NCBI RefSeq assembly: GCF_900105495.1 | Contig: NZ_FNTF01000002.1 | Span: 4,580,501 to 4,644,500, forward strand | Origin: Pseudomonas frederiksbergensis | Lineage (GTDB): Bacteria > Pseudomonadota > Gammaproteobacteria > Pseudomonadales > Pseudomonadaceae | Length of the DNA stretch: 64,000 bases | Direction: 5' to 3' | Part shown: positions 51,094 through 60,569 of the stretch, one piece after another | Layout: every line of letters starts with the position of its first letter | Numbering within the stretch: the stretch's first letter is position 1 | Program-made: the position numbers and the translations under genes | Notes under the pieces: generated by a model | Database searches by the model: none | The model's input: the letters and a program-made list of their open reading frames with translations, nothing else | Told to the model about the DNA's origin: nothing

Positions 51094-52050
51094 TCAGGGC
51101 GATGGCAAGTAGGCCATCGCTTGCGACTCGCCCATCAGCAGCGGGCGATTGAGATCCGCGCAGGCGCGCAAATAGTCGGCTACCAAGGTGATCCGCTTGA
51201 GCTTGCGCAGGTCCTCGCTGTAGTACATCCAGAACTGTCGAGTGACCTCCACCTGATCCGGTAGCACTTCGCACAGGCGCGGGTCGGGACCGGCGAGGAA
51301 GCAGGGCAGGATGGCCAGCGCGCGCCCTTCCAAGGCCGCATGGTACTGGGAAACTACGCTGGTGCTGCGCAGGCGGCTGTGCGCGCCGGGCAGCAGGTCG
51401 TTCAGGTAGAGCAACTTGAAGCTGAAGGCCAGATCCTCGACATAGGTCACGAATGGGTGACCGGCCAGGTCCTCGCGACTGGCAATCGGCGAATGATTGG
51501 CCAGGTACTCCGGTGTCGCATACAGACGCAGACGGTAGTCGCACAGCCGCGAGCACACGTACGGACCGCGCTCAGGCCGCTCCAGAGTGATGGCGATGTC
51601 TGCCTCACGCCGTGACAGGTTGACGAAGTGCGGGACCGGCAGGATGTCCACGGAGATATGCGGATAGTGGATGATGAAATGGCTCATCTGCGTGGTGACG
51701 AAACAGGAGCCGAAAGCTTCGGTACAGCCAATACGCAGGTGCCCGGCGAGCCCCCCGGTGGTTCCGGAAACCTGCTCGCAGGCTGCCAGCAGCGTACTTT
51801 CCAGAGTTTCGGCGTGACTGACCAGGCGCTGCCCCTCGATGGTCATGACGAAGCCCGACGCTCGGGACTTCTCGAAAAGCAGCGCACCAAGGCTTTGCTC
51901 AAGGGCGCGGATGCGCCGCGACACCGTGGTGTAGTCCACTCCCAAACGGCGTGCTGCGCCACTCGCGGTGTGAGCACGGGCGACTTCGAGAAAGAAGCGC
52001 ATATCGTCCCAATTCACATGACTTTGGGTTGTGCGTTTTTGCATATTCAT
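51094..52050 (-). CDS. LysR-family regulator of the branched-acid locus
   Basis: A 318-residue regulator. The ATG at 52050 (AGAAAAG upstream) is favoured over longer in-frame starts. An N-terminal helix-turn-helix (WDDMRFFLEVARAHTASGAA, RRLGVDYTTVSRRIRALEQS) and an effector domain are present. It is divergent from DUF485/actP with a 388-bp gap, and the LysR-type box at 52063-52087 lies just upstream of its own start. Likely controls the catabolic genes in response to a pathway intermediate. Confidence 0.8.
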   Translation of the reverse strand: MNMQKRTTQSHVNWDDMRFFLEVARAHTASGAARRLGVDYTTVSRRIRALEQSLGALLFEKSRASGFVMTIEGQRLVSHAETLESTLLAACEQVSGTTGGLAGHLRIGCTEAFGSCFVTTQMSHFIIHYPHISVDILPVPHFVNLSRREADIAITLERPERGPYVCSRLCDYRLRLYATPEYLANHSPIASREDLAGHPFVTYVEDLAFSFKLLYLNDLLPGAHSRLRSTSVVSQYHAALEGRALAILPCFLAGPDPRLCEVLPDQVEVTRQFWMYYSEDLRKLKRITLVADYLRACADLNRPLLMGESQAMAYLPSP

Positions 52051-52062
52051 CAGGCTTTTCTG

Positions 52063-52087
52063 CCAATACATATTGGAAATTAGCCAA
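52063..52087. promoter_or_regulatory. LysR-type operator with three half-sites
   Basis: CCAATA-CA-TATTGG (perfect dyad) is followed by AAATTAG and a further CCAA. The part TTGG-N7-CCAA fits the T-N11-A LysR box with dyad symmetry. It overlaps the region just before the lysR start, consistent with self-repression and activation of the divergent operon. Confidence 0.5.
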
Positions 52088-52245
52088 CATATACTCGCAT
52101 TCAGCCTGGTTTGACCAGCATCGTTTCTCAACCGGAAAGGCCCCGATTTCAACCAGGGCTAACGGCATGAATGCAGGGTAAAAAACACTGCTTTCAAGCC
52201 GAAAACAGGCGGCTGCGCGACCGCGCAATCACTGCCACCATCGCG

Positions 52246-52277
52246 CCCGCCGAGGGCTAATACGGCGGGTTTCTTTT
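52246..52277 (+). terminator. Terminator-like hairpin in the leader of the actP operon
   Basis: CCCGCCG (52246-52252) pairs with CGGCGGG (52263-52269), followed by TTTCTTTT. It is oriented with the catabolic operon and lies about 160 bp before its first gene, while nothing is transcribed into it from upstream. It may be a leader attenuator. No leader peptide is obvious. Confidence 0.5.
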
Positions 52278-52438
52278 CGGCGCCACACCTGCCATTTCAA
52301 CCCTCGCCTCCGGAAGATCGCCAGGGCAGATACGACTCCAGCAGCATTCAGGTGACGCTCCGCTTCGGGACGTCGCCCGGGTACCCGTACGCCTCTCAAA
52401 AGGCGACATACAACAACAATTAAAAGCGGAGCCTCATC

Positions 52439-52768
52439 ATGACGACTGACCATCCGAACCACGCCCAGACCTGCGCCCAGGTCAGGGCCAATCCCAAGTT
52501 CCAGCGACTCACCCGCCAGCGCGCACTGCTGGCCTGGTCACTGAGCGCCGCGGTCCTCGCTGTCTATTACAGCTTCATCATGGTAGTGGCCTTCGCACCT
52601 GCCTGGCTGCACCTGCCGCTGTACGACGGCAGTCATCTCAGCCTCGGCATGCCAATCGGCGTGGCAATTATCCTGCTGTCCTGGCTGCTTACCGCCTGGT
52701 ACGTGAACACCGCCAACACACGTTTCGACGCGCTCAGCGCGCAGATCCTCCAGGAGACCCGCGCATGA
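52439..52768 (+). CDS. DUF485 inner-membrane protein
   Basis: A 109-residue protein with two membrane segments (about 30-58 and 68-92) and the DUF485 pattern [23 protein letters not shown]485 proteins (YjcH) accompany ActP-type acetate symporters. It overlaps actP by 4 bp, so the two probably work together. Its function is not known. Confidence 0.85.
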   Translation: MTTDHPNHAQTCAQVRANPKFQRLTRQRALLAWSLSAAVLAVYYSFIMVVAFAPAWLHLPLYDGSHLSLGMPIGVAIILLSWLLTAWYVNTANTRFDALSAQILQETRA

Positions 52769-54414
52769 AACGCCTACTCGCCCTTCTCGCCCTCAGCCCC
52801 CTGCTGGCCAACGCCGCACCCATCACCGCAGAGAAGCAACCGCTCAATGTGCATGCCATCGGCATGTTCTTCATCTTCGTCCTCGCCACTTTGCTGATCA
52901 CTTGGTGGGCGTCCCGTCGCACGCGCTCCGCTGCTGACTTCTACAGTGCCGGCGGCGGTATCACGGGCTTTCAGAATGGCCTGGCGATCGCCGGTGACTA
53001 CATGTCGGCGGCCACTTTGCTGGGCCTCTCGAGCCTGGTGTTCGCCAAGGGCTATGACGGCTTCATCTATATCATTGGCTTCTTCGTCGGATGGCCCATC
53101 GTCACCTTCCTGATGGCCGAGCGCCTGCGCAACCTGGGCCGCTATACATTCGCCGACATCGTCTCCTTCCGCCTGGATCAAACTCGCGTGCGCAGCTTTG
53201 CCGCCCTTGGTTCGCTGACGGTGGTGTGTTGCTACCTGGTGGTACAGATGGTCGGTGCTGGCCAGTTGATCAAGCTGCTGTTCGGCCTCGACTATCGCAC
53301 GGCGGTGGTGGTGGTCGGCCTGCTGATGCTGGTCTACGTGATCTTCGGCGGCATGCTCGCCACCACATGGGTGCAGATCACCAAGGCGGTCCTGCTGCTG
53401 GCGGGCGGCACGACCCTGATGCTGATGGCCCTGAGCCGTTTCGGCTTCAGCTTCGAGACGCTGGCTGCCCAAGCCGTGGCGGTGCATGCCAGCGGCGTGC
53501 AGATTATGGGCCCGGGCACGTTGCTGGCCGACCCGATCAACGCGGTGTCCCTGTCCCTCGGACTGGTCTTCGGCATCGCCGGCCTGCCGCACATTCTGAT
53601 GCGCTTCTTCACCGTGCCCAACGCCAAGGAGGCGCGCAAATCGGTGCTATTCGCCACGGTGTTCATCGGCTTCTTCTTTCTGGTGGTCTGCATCCTGGGC
53701 TACACCGCCATCGTCATCGTCGGCACAGACCCGCAGTACTATGTCGACGGCAAGCTCGGCGGCGCCATGATCGGCGGCGGCAACATGGTTGCCATGCATC
53801 TGGCTAAAGCGGTGGGCGGCAACCTGTTTCTCGGATTCCTCTCCGCCGTGGCCTTCGCCACCATTCTTGCAGTGGTGGCCGGCCTGGCCCTGGCCGGCGC
53901 CTCGGCCATCTCTCACGACCTTTATGCCTCGGTACTGAAGAAGGGCCAGGCCGACGAGAAGCAGGAAATGCGAGTGTCGCGCATCGCCACTGTCGGTCTG
54001 GGCATCGTCGCGATTTCCCTCGGCATTCTGTTCGAGGGCCAGAACATCGCCTTCCTGGTCGGCCTGACGTTTGGCATAGCAGCCTCGGCGAATTTCCCGG
54101 TATTGATCATGGCCATGTACTGGGGTGGCTTGACCACCCGTGGCGCCCTCTATGGCGGTATGACTGGCCTGATCAGCGCCCTGGCCCTGGTCATCGGCTC
54201 TCCGTCGGTATGGGTCGGCGTATTGGGCCATGCCCAGGCAATCTTTCCCTACGACCAGCCGGCGCTGTTCTCCATGCCTTTGGCCTTCCTGGTCATCGTG
54301 GTGGCGTCCAAACTGGACCGTAGCGAGCGTGCCGACCGCGAGCGCGCTGCCTATGCCGATCAGTTCGTCCGCGCCCAGACTGGCCTGGGCGCTGCTATGG
54401 CCAGCAGTCACTAA
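52765..54414 (+). CDS. actP: Sodium:solute symporter, ActP-like
   Basis: A 549-residue protein of the SSS family with a signal-like start and about 13 membrane segments. Family features include [36 protein letters not shown] and [20 protein letters not shown]. ActP members import acetate and other short-chain acids. Here the genes that follow point to a short branched acid such as isobutyrate. Substrate is inferred. Confidence 0.8.
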   Translation: MKRLLALLALSPLLANAAPITAEKQPLNVHAIGMFFIFVLATLLITWWASRRTRSAADFYSAGGGITGFQNGLAIAGDYMSAATLLGLSSLVFAKGYDGFIYIIGFFVGWPIVTFLMAERLRNLGRYTFADIVSFRLDQTRVRSFAALGSLTVVCCYLVVQMVGAGQLIKLLFGLDYRTAVVVVGLLMLVYVIFGGMLATTWVQITKAVLLLAGGTTLMLMALSRFGFSFETLAAQAVAVHASGVQIMGPGTLLADPINAVSLSLGLVFGIAGLPHILMRFFTVPNAKEARKSVLFATVFIGFFFLVVCILGYTAIVIVGTDPQYYVDGKLGGAMIGGGNMVAMHLAKAVGGNLFLGFLSAVAFATILAVVAGLALAGASAISHDLYASVLKKGQADEKQEMRVSRIATVGLGIVAISLGILFEGQNIAFLVGLTFGIAASANFPVLIMAMYWGGLTTRGALYGGMTGLISALALVIGSPSVWVGVLGHAQAIFPYDQPALFSMPLAFLVIVVASKLDRSERADRERAAYADQFVRAQTGLGAAMASSH

Positions 54415-54443
54415 CGCTGCAGCTTCCCGGGGTCTATGCCCCG

Positions 54444-54477
54444 AGCGCGAGTTCGCCCCTTAGCGTCGCGCTTTTTT
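54444..54477 (+). terminator. Terminator between actP and oprD genes
   Basis: AGCGCGA (54444-54450) pairs with TCGCGCT (54466-54472), followed by a T-run. A second stem CGGGG/CCCCG precedes it. A further perfect 8-bp hairpin CCTGCGCC-GCCC-GGCGCAGG lies at 54486-54505. It would separate the transporter transcript from oprD. Confidence 0.6.
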
Positions 54478-54582
54478 ACTCCCGTCCTGCGCCGCCCGGC
54501 GCAGGGCACCTCCAACGAGTCTTCCCTCCACCGGCCCCGGCCAGTGCGGGAAAGGCTTGCTTATAACAACAAGAGGCATGCA

Positions 54583-55833
54583 ATGAAACCCACCCTTTTT
54601 ACCCTGCTCCTGGCAAGCAGCAGCGTTGCCACCCAGGTCCACGCGGACTTCCTCGCAGACAGCAAAGCCAGCCTGGAACTACGCAACTTTTACTTCAACC
54701 GAGATTATCGTCAGACCAACGCCGCCCAATCCAAACAAGAGGAATGGGCCCAGGGGTTCCTGCTGCGCTACGAATCGGGATACACCGACGGGTTGATCGG
54801 TGTCGGCTTCGATGCCATCGGCCTGCTCGGCGTCAAGCTCGATTCCAGCCCTGATCGCGCAGGTTCCGGCCTGCTTAAACGCCACCGTGACACGAGCAAA
54901 GGGGCGCAGGACGAGTACGGCGAACTGGGCCTGACCGCCAAAGTTCGCGCCTCAAAAAGCACACTGAAACTCGGCACGCTGCTGCCGAAACTGCCGACGG
55001 TACTGGCCAATGATTCACGGCTGTTGCCACAAACCTTCAAGGGCGGTCAGCTGACGTCGCTGGAACTCGAAGGCCTGACCGTGGATGCCGGGCGACTGAC
55101 GCAAGTCAATCAGCGCGACTCCTCGGACTACGAGGACATGGGCATCACCCGCACCGGAGCCAAGGGCATCACCACGCGTCATCTCGACAGCGACAGCTTC
55201 GATTTCGCCAGCCTGAACTACAAATGGACCAGCAACCTCGCCACCGGCTACAGCTACGGCCACCTCGACAACTTCTACAGCCAGCACCTGGTCAACCTGA
55301 CCTACGTCTTGCCAGTCACCACCGGCCAGTCGCTGAAGACCGATCTGCGCTTCGCCCGCTCCACGGACGATGGCGGCAGCAATGTCGATAACAACGCCAT
55401 CGGCGCGATGTTCACCTACAACCTCGGCGGGCATGCGGTGGGCCTGGGTTATCAAGGCATGAGCGGCGACACCGGCTACGCCTACGTCAACGGCACCGAC
55501 GCCTTCCTGGTGAACTTCGTGCAGATCGGCGACTTCGCCAGCAAGGACGAACAGTCCTGGCAGGCGCGCTACGACTACAACTTTGCGGCCATCGGCATTC
55601 CGGGTCTGACCTTCATGACCCGCTACCTCACCGGTGACAACATCGATCTGGGCGGCAATCGCCCGGAAGGCAAGGAATGGGAACGTGATACCGACATTGG
55701 TTATGTGGTGCAGAGCGGGCCGCTGAAGAATGTCGGCGTGAAGTGGCGTAACGCGACAGTTCGCTCGACCCACTTCGGTAGCGACCTGGATGAAAACCGC
55801 CTGATCGTCAGCTATACCCTGGCGCTCTGGTAA
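54583..55833 (+). CDS. OprD-family outer membrane porin
   Basis: A 416-residue porin from ATG 54583 (AAGAGG upstream; a longer in-frame start would hide the signal peptide). The signal ends around THVHA and is followed by the OprD opening DFLADSKASLELRNFYFNRD. The C-terminus ends in a terminal aromatic (LIVSYTLALW). It should admit small carboxylates through the outer membrane, matching the acid-catabolic genes downstream. Confidence 0.85.
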   Translation: MKPTLFTLLLASSSVATQVHADFLADSKASLELRNFYFNRDYRQTNAAQSKQEEWAQGFLLRYESGYTDGLIGVGFDAIGLLGVKLDSSPDRAGSGLLKRHRDTSKGAQDEYGELGLTAKVRASKSTLKLGTLLPKLPTVLANDSRLLPQTFKGGQLTSLELEGLTVDAGRLTQVNQRDSSDYEDMGITRTGAKGITTRHLDSDSFDFASLNYKWTSNLATGYSYGHLDNFYSQHLVNLTYVLPVTTGQSLKTDLRFARSTDDGGSNVDNNAIGAMFTYNLGGHAVGLGYQGMSGDTGYAYVNGTDAFLVNFVQIGDFASKDEQSWQARYDYNFAAIGIPGLTFMTRYLTGDNIDLGGNRPEGKEWERDTDIGYVVQSGPLKNVGVKWRNATVRSTHFGSDLDENRLIVSYTLALW

Positions 55834-56186
55834 ATCCCCCCGCCAGACGGGGGCCGCTCGCATCGCCTGAGAGTGCGAGCGGCCCTCCATCCAACGCGCC
55901 ACCTCTATGATTTTTTTGCACAACGCACCGGTTTTTATGAGCATTTTTAATTGATTTTTGCATGCATATACTGGGCTCAAGCGCCTGGTCATGAACCGCG
56001 CCAGACCCAACAAAAACAAACAAGGGCATACACCGTGAAGACATCCATGCTTGCCGCCGTCTCCCCGCTCTCAGGTACCTGCATGCGTCTAGTACGCATT
56101 GCTGCCCGCAGCGAAGCCCCCCTCGCCGCCTGACCATCCCGTACCTGTACCCGCGCCGATCGTCACCACGATCGATGGAGACTCCA
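55834..56186. other. Intergenic region with hairpins and a possible short peptide
   Basis: An 11-bp perfect stem (GGCCGCTCGCA/TGCGAGCGGCC, 55852-55884) follows oprD with no T-tract. A GTG frame at 56036 (MKTSMLAAVSPLSGTCMRLV and 12 further residues) has AAGGGCATACACC before it and could be a leader peptide. The evidence is weak. Confidence 0.4.
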
Positions 56187-57890
56187 ATGAACAGCAACTG
56201 CCAACCGTTCCTCGCCGCTCGAGACTTCTTGCTGGCCCACCGTACCGACTACGCCACTGCCGTGCGTGACTTCCGCTGGCCGCAACTGAACGAGTTCAAC
56301 TGGGCACTGGATTACTTCGATGCCATGGCCGAGGACAATCACGCCAACGCCTTGTGGATCGTCGAAGAAGACGGCAGCGAACAGCGCTACAGCTTCCAGC
56401 AACTGGCCTCGCGCTCCAACCAGGTGGCCAACCACTTGCGTGCCCTCGGCGTGCGCCGCGGCGAGCGCATCCTGCTGATGCTCGGCAATGATGTCGCCTT
56501 GTGGGAAACCATGCTGGCCGCCTTCAAAATCGGCGCCGTGGTCATTCCCGCCACCGCCCTGCTGACCCCCGATGACCTGGGCGACCGCATCGAGCGCGGC
56601 CAGGTTCGTCACCTGGTGGTCGGCAGCGCCCATGTCGACAAGTTCGTCGGCCTGGGAGAAGGCTGCAGCCGCATCTGCGTCGGCCCGGCCCCCGCCGGCT
56701 GGACCGCGCACAGCGCAGCCAGCGAATATTCCGAGCAGTTCGAGGTCGAGGACCGCACGCTAGCCACCGACCCGATGCTGCTGTACTTCACTTCTGGCAC
56801 TACCTCCAAGCCAAAGATGGTGCTGCACAGTCACCAGAGCTACCCGGTCGGCCACCTGTCAACCATGTACTGGATTGGCCTGCAGCCGGGTGACCTGCAC
56901 TTGAACATCTCGTCACCGGGCTGGGCCAAACATGCCTGGAGCTGCCTCTTCGCACCATGGAACGCCGGCGCCTGCATCTTCATCCACAACGTCGCGCGCT
57001 TCAGCGCCCCGGCCCTGCTTGGCGCGCTGGAGCGCTATGGCGTCACTAGCCTGTGCGCCCCGCCCACCGTGTGGCGCATGCTGATTCAGGAGGATCTGGC
57101 CAGTTACAAGGAGCGCCTGAACCTTCGCGAACTGGTGGGTGCCGGTGAGCCACTGAACCCGGAGATCATCGAGCAGATCCTGCATGCCTGGGACTTGCCG
57201 CTGCGTGATGGTTTCGGCCAGTCGGAAACCACCGCCCTGGTCGGTAACACACCCGGCCAACTGCTCAAACCCGGCTCCATGGGCCGTCCTCTGCCGGGCT
57301 ACAGGGTGACCATGCTTGACCCCGACGGCGTACCCGGCAACGAGGGAGAAGTAGCCCTGCCATTGGATGTGCGTCCGCTCGGCCTAATGTTGTGCTACGA
57401 GGACAGCCCGGAAAAAACCGCAGAAGTAATGCGCGACGGTTACTACCGCACCGGCGATACCGCACAGATCGATGAAGAGGGCTACATCACCTTCGTCGGC
57501 CGTGCCGACGATGTGTTCAAAGCCTCCGACTACCGCATCAGTCCCTTCGAGCTGGAAAGCGCACTGATCGAGCACCCGGCGGTGATGGAAGTGGCCGTGG
57601 TGCCAAGCCCGGACCCTCTACGCCTGGCCGTGCCCAAGGCGTTCCTGATCCTGGCACATGACGAACCCGGCAGTGCTGAACTGGCCGGCAACATCCTCGC
57701 CTTCGCTCGCGAGCATCTGGCGCCCTACAAGCGGGTACGGCGTATCGAATTCGTCAGCGAACTGCCCAAGACCATCTCAGGGAAGATTCGCCGGGTGGAA
57801 CTGCGACAGATGGAAGTGCAGCGCCGCCAGAGCGATGCACGCGGCGCGCAAGAGTACTTCGAAGAAGACTTCCCACAGCTCAAGGGCTGA
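56187..57890 (+). CDS. Acyl-CoA synthetase (AMP-forming)
   Basis: A 567-residue ligase from ATG 56187 (GGAG 9 nt before). It has the AMP-binding motif YFTSGTTSKPKMVLHS (about 200-215), GFGQSETT, YRTGDTAQIDEEGYITFVGR and the C-terminal catalytic Lys region SGKIRRVELR. It activates a carboxylate to its CoA thioester. Given the neighbours, isobutyrate or a related medium/short chain is likely. It resembles acyl-CoA synthetases of the acetyl/propionyl type with a full C-terminal domain. Confidence 0.85.
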   Translation: MNSNCQPFLAARDFLLAHRTDYATAVRDFRWPQLNEFNWALDYFDAMAEDNHANALWIVEEDGSEQRYSFQQLASRSNQVANHLRALGVRRGERILLMLGNDVALWETMLAAFKIGAVVIPATALLTPDDLGDRIERGQVRHLVVGSAHVDKFVGLGEGCSRICVGPAPAGWTAHSAASEYSEQFEVEDRTLATDPMLLYFTSGTTSKPKMVLHSHQSYPVGHLSTMYWIGLQPGDLHLNISSPGWAKHAWSCLFAPWNAGACIFIHNVARFSAPALLGALERYGVTSLCAPPTVWRMLIQEDLASYKERLNLRELVGAGEPLNPEIIEQILHAWDLPLRDGFGQSETTALVGNTPGQLLKPGSMGRPLPGYRVTMLDPDGVPGNEGEVALPLDVRPLGLMLCYEDSPEKTAEVMRDGYYRTGDTAQIDEEGYITFVGRADDVFKASDYRISPFELESALIEHPAVMEVAVVPSPDPLRLAVPKAFLILAHDEPGSAELAGNILAFAREHLAPYKRVRRIEFVSELPKTISGKIRRVELRQMEVQRRQSDARGAQEYFEEDFPQLKG

Positions 57891-57892
57891 AC

Positions 57893-57950
57893 CCGGGCCG
57901 GTACGCCGGCCCTCCTGAATTCAAACGCGACCGCTCGGCCAATCCGGCCG
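57893..57950 (+). repeat. Paired GC-rich hairpins before mmsA
   Basis: GGGCCGG-TACG-CCGGCCC (57893-57910, a stable tetraloop) and CTCGGCC-AATCC-GGCCGAG (57932-57950). Neither has a T-tract. They may mark RNA processing or stability points between genes of the locus. Confidence 0.5.
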
Positions 57951-57992
57951 AGGGGTCTCACTCGACTCAAAAAAAGTAGACAGGACCCGAAA

Positions 57993-59501
57993 ATGACCTC
58001 CTCCAGCATTCCTAGCGTCAAGCTTCTCATCAACGGCGAATTCGTCGAATCGCGCAGCACCCAATGGCGCGACGTGATCAACCCGGCTACCCAGGAAGTC
58101 CTGGCCCGCGTGCCCTTCGCCACCGCCGAGGAAATGGACGCCGCCGTGGCCAGCGCCAAGGAAGCCTTCAAGACCTGGCGCAAGACTCCGATCGGCGCCC
58201 GCTCCCGGATCTTCTTCAAATACCAGCAACTGATCCGCGAGAACATCAAGGAACTGGCCGCTCTGCTCACCGCTGAACAGGGCAAAACCCTGCCGGATGC
58301 CGAAGGTGATGTGTTCCGCGGCCTGGAGGTGGTCGAGCACGCCGCCTCCATCGGCAATCTGCAGATGGGTGAGTTGGCCAATAACGTGGCCAATGGCGTC
58401 GACACCTACACCTTGATGCAGCCGCTGGGTGTGTGTGCCGGCATCACCCCGTTCAACTTCCCGGCGATGATCCCGCTGTGGATGTTCCCGATGGCCATCG
58501 CCACCGGCAACACCTTCATCCTCAAGCCGTCCGAGCAAGACCCGCTGGTGACCATGCGCCTGGTCGAACTGGCGCTGGAGGCCGGTGTACCCAAGGGTGT
58601 GCTTAACGTCATCCACGGTGGCGTCGACGCGGTGAACCTGATCTGTGACCACCCGGACATCAAAGCCGTGTCCTTCGTTGGTTCGACCAAGGTCGGCACC
58701 CACGTCTATAACCGCGCGACCCAGAATGGCAAGCGTGCACAGTGCATGATGGGCGCGAAGAACCACGCCATCGTCCTGCCCGATGCCAACAAACAGCAGA
58801 CGTTGAACAACCTGCTGGGCGCCTCCTTCGGCGCCGCCGGTCAGCGCTGCATGGCCCTGCCGGTGGTCATTCTGGTGGGTGAAGCGCAGACCTGGTTGCC
58901 GGACCTGATCGAGCGGACCAAAACCCTCAAGATCAATGGCGGCACCGAACCTGGCACCGACATCGGCCCGGTGATCTCCTGCGCGGCTCTGGATCGCGTC
59001 AACAGCCTGATCGCCAGCGGCATCGAAGAAGGCGCCAGGCTCGAATTGGATGGGCGCAACCCGAGTGTGCCTGGCTACCAGGACGGCAACTTCGTCGGCC
59101 CGACCATCTTCTCCGGCGTCACGGCACAAATGTCCGTGTACCGCGAAGAAATCTTCGGCCCGGTGCTGTGCGTCATGCATGCCGCCAACCTGAGCGAGGC
59201 GATCGAGATCATCAACGCCAACCCGAATGGCAACGGTACCGCCCTGTTCACCCGCTCCGGCGCTGCGGCCCGGCACTTCCAGGAAGAGATCGACGTCGGC
59301 CAGGTGGGCATCAATGTGCCGATCCCGGTGCCGGTCCCGCTGTTTTCCTTCTCTGGTTCCCGCGCCTCCAAGCTGGGCGACCTGGGCCCCTACGGCAAGC
59401 AAGTGGTGACCTTCTACACCCAGACCAAGACGGTCACCCAGCGCTGGTTCGATGAAGACGACACCAGCGGTGCGGTCAACACCACCATCACCCTGAAATG
59501 A
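57993..59501 (+). CDS. mmsA: Methylmalonate-semialdehyde dehydrogenase (CoA-acylating)
   Basis: A 502-residue ALDH-superfamily enzyme. It shows [35 protein letters not shown], and the catalytic Cys about 286 in [13 protein letters not shown]. It converts methylmalonate semialdehyde to propionyl-CoA, CO2 and NADH, the last step of valine degradation in this branch. Length is normal. It is followed by a hydratase scrap and mmsB. Confidence 0.9.
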   Translation: MTSSSIPSVKLLINGEFVESRSTQWRDVINPATQEVLARVPFATAEEMDAAVASAKEAFKTWRKTPIGARSRIFFKYQQLIRENIKELAALLTAEQGKTLPDAEGDVFRGLEVVEHAASIGNLQMGELANNVANGVDTYTLMQPLGVCAGITPFNFPAMIPLWMFPMAIATGNTFILKPSEQDPLVTMRLVELALEAGVPKGVLNVIHGGVDAVNLICDHPDIKAVSFVGSTKVGTHVYNRATQNGKRAQCMMGAKNHAIVLPDANKQQTLNNLLGASFGAAGQRCMALPVVILVGEAQTWLPDLIERTKTLKINGGTEPGTDIGPVISCAALDRVNSLIASGIEEGARLELDGRNPSVPGYQDGNFVGPTIFSGVTAQMSVYREEIFGPVLCVMHAANLSEAIEIINANPNGNGTALFTRSGAAARHFQEEIDVGQVGINVPIPVPVPLFSFSGSRASKLGDLGPYGKQVVTFYTQTKTVTQRWFDEDDTSGAVNTTITLK

Positions 59502-59509
59502 CCTTTGCT

Positions 59510-59530
59510 GGCCGGCGCCAAGCGCCGGCC
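59510..59530 (+). repeat. Perfect 9-bp hairpin at the hydratase deletion
   Basis: GGCCGGCGC-CAA-GCGCCGGCC forms immediately after mmsA. It abuts the first codon of the surviving hydratase scrap at 59531, so it lies at the deletion junction. It may be original intergenic sequence or a byproduct of the deletion. Confidence 0.5.
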
Positions 59531-59647
59531 AATCAGGGCGTACGTTTCGAGCGGCGGCTGTTCCATTCGCTGTTTGCCAGCCACGACCAAAAGGAAGGCA
59601 TGCAAGCCTTCGTCGACAAGCGCGTGCCGAATTTCCTGCACCGCTGA
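59531..59647 (+). pseudogene. C-terminal scrap of an enoyl-CoA hydratase
   Basis: The frame reads [20 protein letters not shown] then [18 protein letters not shown] and ends at TGA 59645-59647 (38 codons plus stop). This is the conserved tail of enoyl-CoA hydratases (FERRLFHxLFA-DQKEGMxAFVEKR). No start or active site remains. It stands where a methacrylyl-CoA hydratase gene is expected in an mms locus, so that activity must come from elsewhere. Confidence 0.85.
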
Positions 59648-59672
59648 TCCCCACTCGCAAAAGGTAGTCATC

Positions 59673-60569
59673 ATGCATATCGGATTTCTCGGCCTCGGTA
59701 ACATGGGCGGCCCAATGGCCCGCAACCTGCTCAAGGCTGGACACAGCCTGACCGTCTTCGATCCTTTCCCGCAGGCGGTCGCGACCCTGGTGGAGGCCGG
59801 TGCCAGCGCCGCTGACTCACCCGCCGCCGTGGCCAAAGCCAAGGTTGAGGTGATCATCACCATGTTGCCGACCGCCGACCATGTGAAGCAGGTCTATCGC
59901 GGCAAGGACGGCCTGTTGGCCAATATTGGCCAGGGCGTGCTGTTGATCGACAGTTCAACCATTGACCCGCTCAGTGCCCGCGAGGTGGCCAAATTCGCCC
60001 TTGCCCAAGGCAACCCGATGCTCGACGCGCCGGTATCCGGCGGCACCGGTGGCGCGACGGCAGGCACCCTGACCTTTATGGTCGGCGGCCCGGTCAGCGT
60101 ATTCGACCAGGCCCTGCCAATCCTCTCGGCCATGGGCAGGAACATCGTGCACTGCGGCGCAGCAGGAAACGGCCAAGTGGCCAAGATCGCCAACAACATG
60201 CTGCTCGGCATCTCCATGGTCGGCGTCGCCGAGGCCATGGCCCTGGGTGTGGCCCTGGGCATGGACGCCAAGGTGCTGGCCGGTGTCATCGGCACCTCCA
60301 CCGGTCGGTGCTGGAGCTCGGAGATCAACAATCCGTTCCCGGGCGTGCTGGAAAACGCTCCGGCCTCGCGTGGTTACCGTGGCGGCTTTGGTACCGACCT
60401 GATGCTCAAGGATCTCGGCCTCGCCACCGAAGCAGCAAAACATGTGCGTCAGCCGGTGGTGCTCGGTGCTGCCGCCCAGCAGCTGTACCAGACCTTCAGC
60501 CTGCAAGGTAATGGCGGCCTGGACTTCTCCGCCATCATCAAACTGTTCCGTGGGGAAGCAAAAGCATGA
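59673..60569 (+). CDS. mmsB: 3-hydroxyisobutyrate dehydrogenase
   Basis: A 298-residue dehydrogenase from ATG 59673 (AAGGTAGTCATC upstream). NAD motif GFLGLGNMGGPMARNLL near the start, substrate motif DAPVSGGTGGA (about 120), and the catalytic Lys in GQVAKIANNMLL (about 170). It oxidises 3-hydroxyisobutyrate to methylmalonate semialdehyde. Its stop overlaps the next ATG. Confidence 0.9.
   Translation: MHIGFLGLGNMGGPMARNLLKAGHSLTVFDPFPQAVATLVEAGASAADSPAAVAKAKVEVIITMLPTADHVKQVYRGKDGLLANIGQGVLLIDSSTIDPLSAREVAKFALAQGNPMLDAPVSGGTGGATAGTLTFMVGGPVSVFDQALPILSAMGRNIVHCGAAGNGQVAKIANNMLLGISMVGVAEAMALGVALGMDAKVLAGVIGTSTGRCWSSEINNPFPGVLENAPASRGYRGGFGTDLMLKDLGLATEAAKHVRQPVVLGAAAQQLYQTFSLQGNGGLDFSAIIKLFRGEAKA

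Noticed and set aside
54550..54575. Possible sigma-54 promoter before the oprD-like gene (GCGGGAAAGGCTTGCTT)
   Set aside because: The GG-to-GC spacing is 9, not 10, so it does not fit the minus-24/minus-12 pattern.
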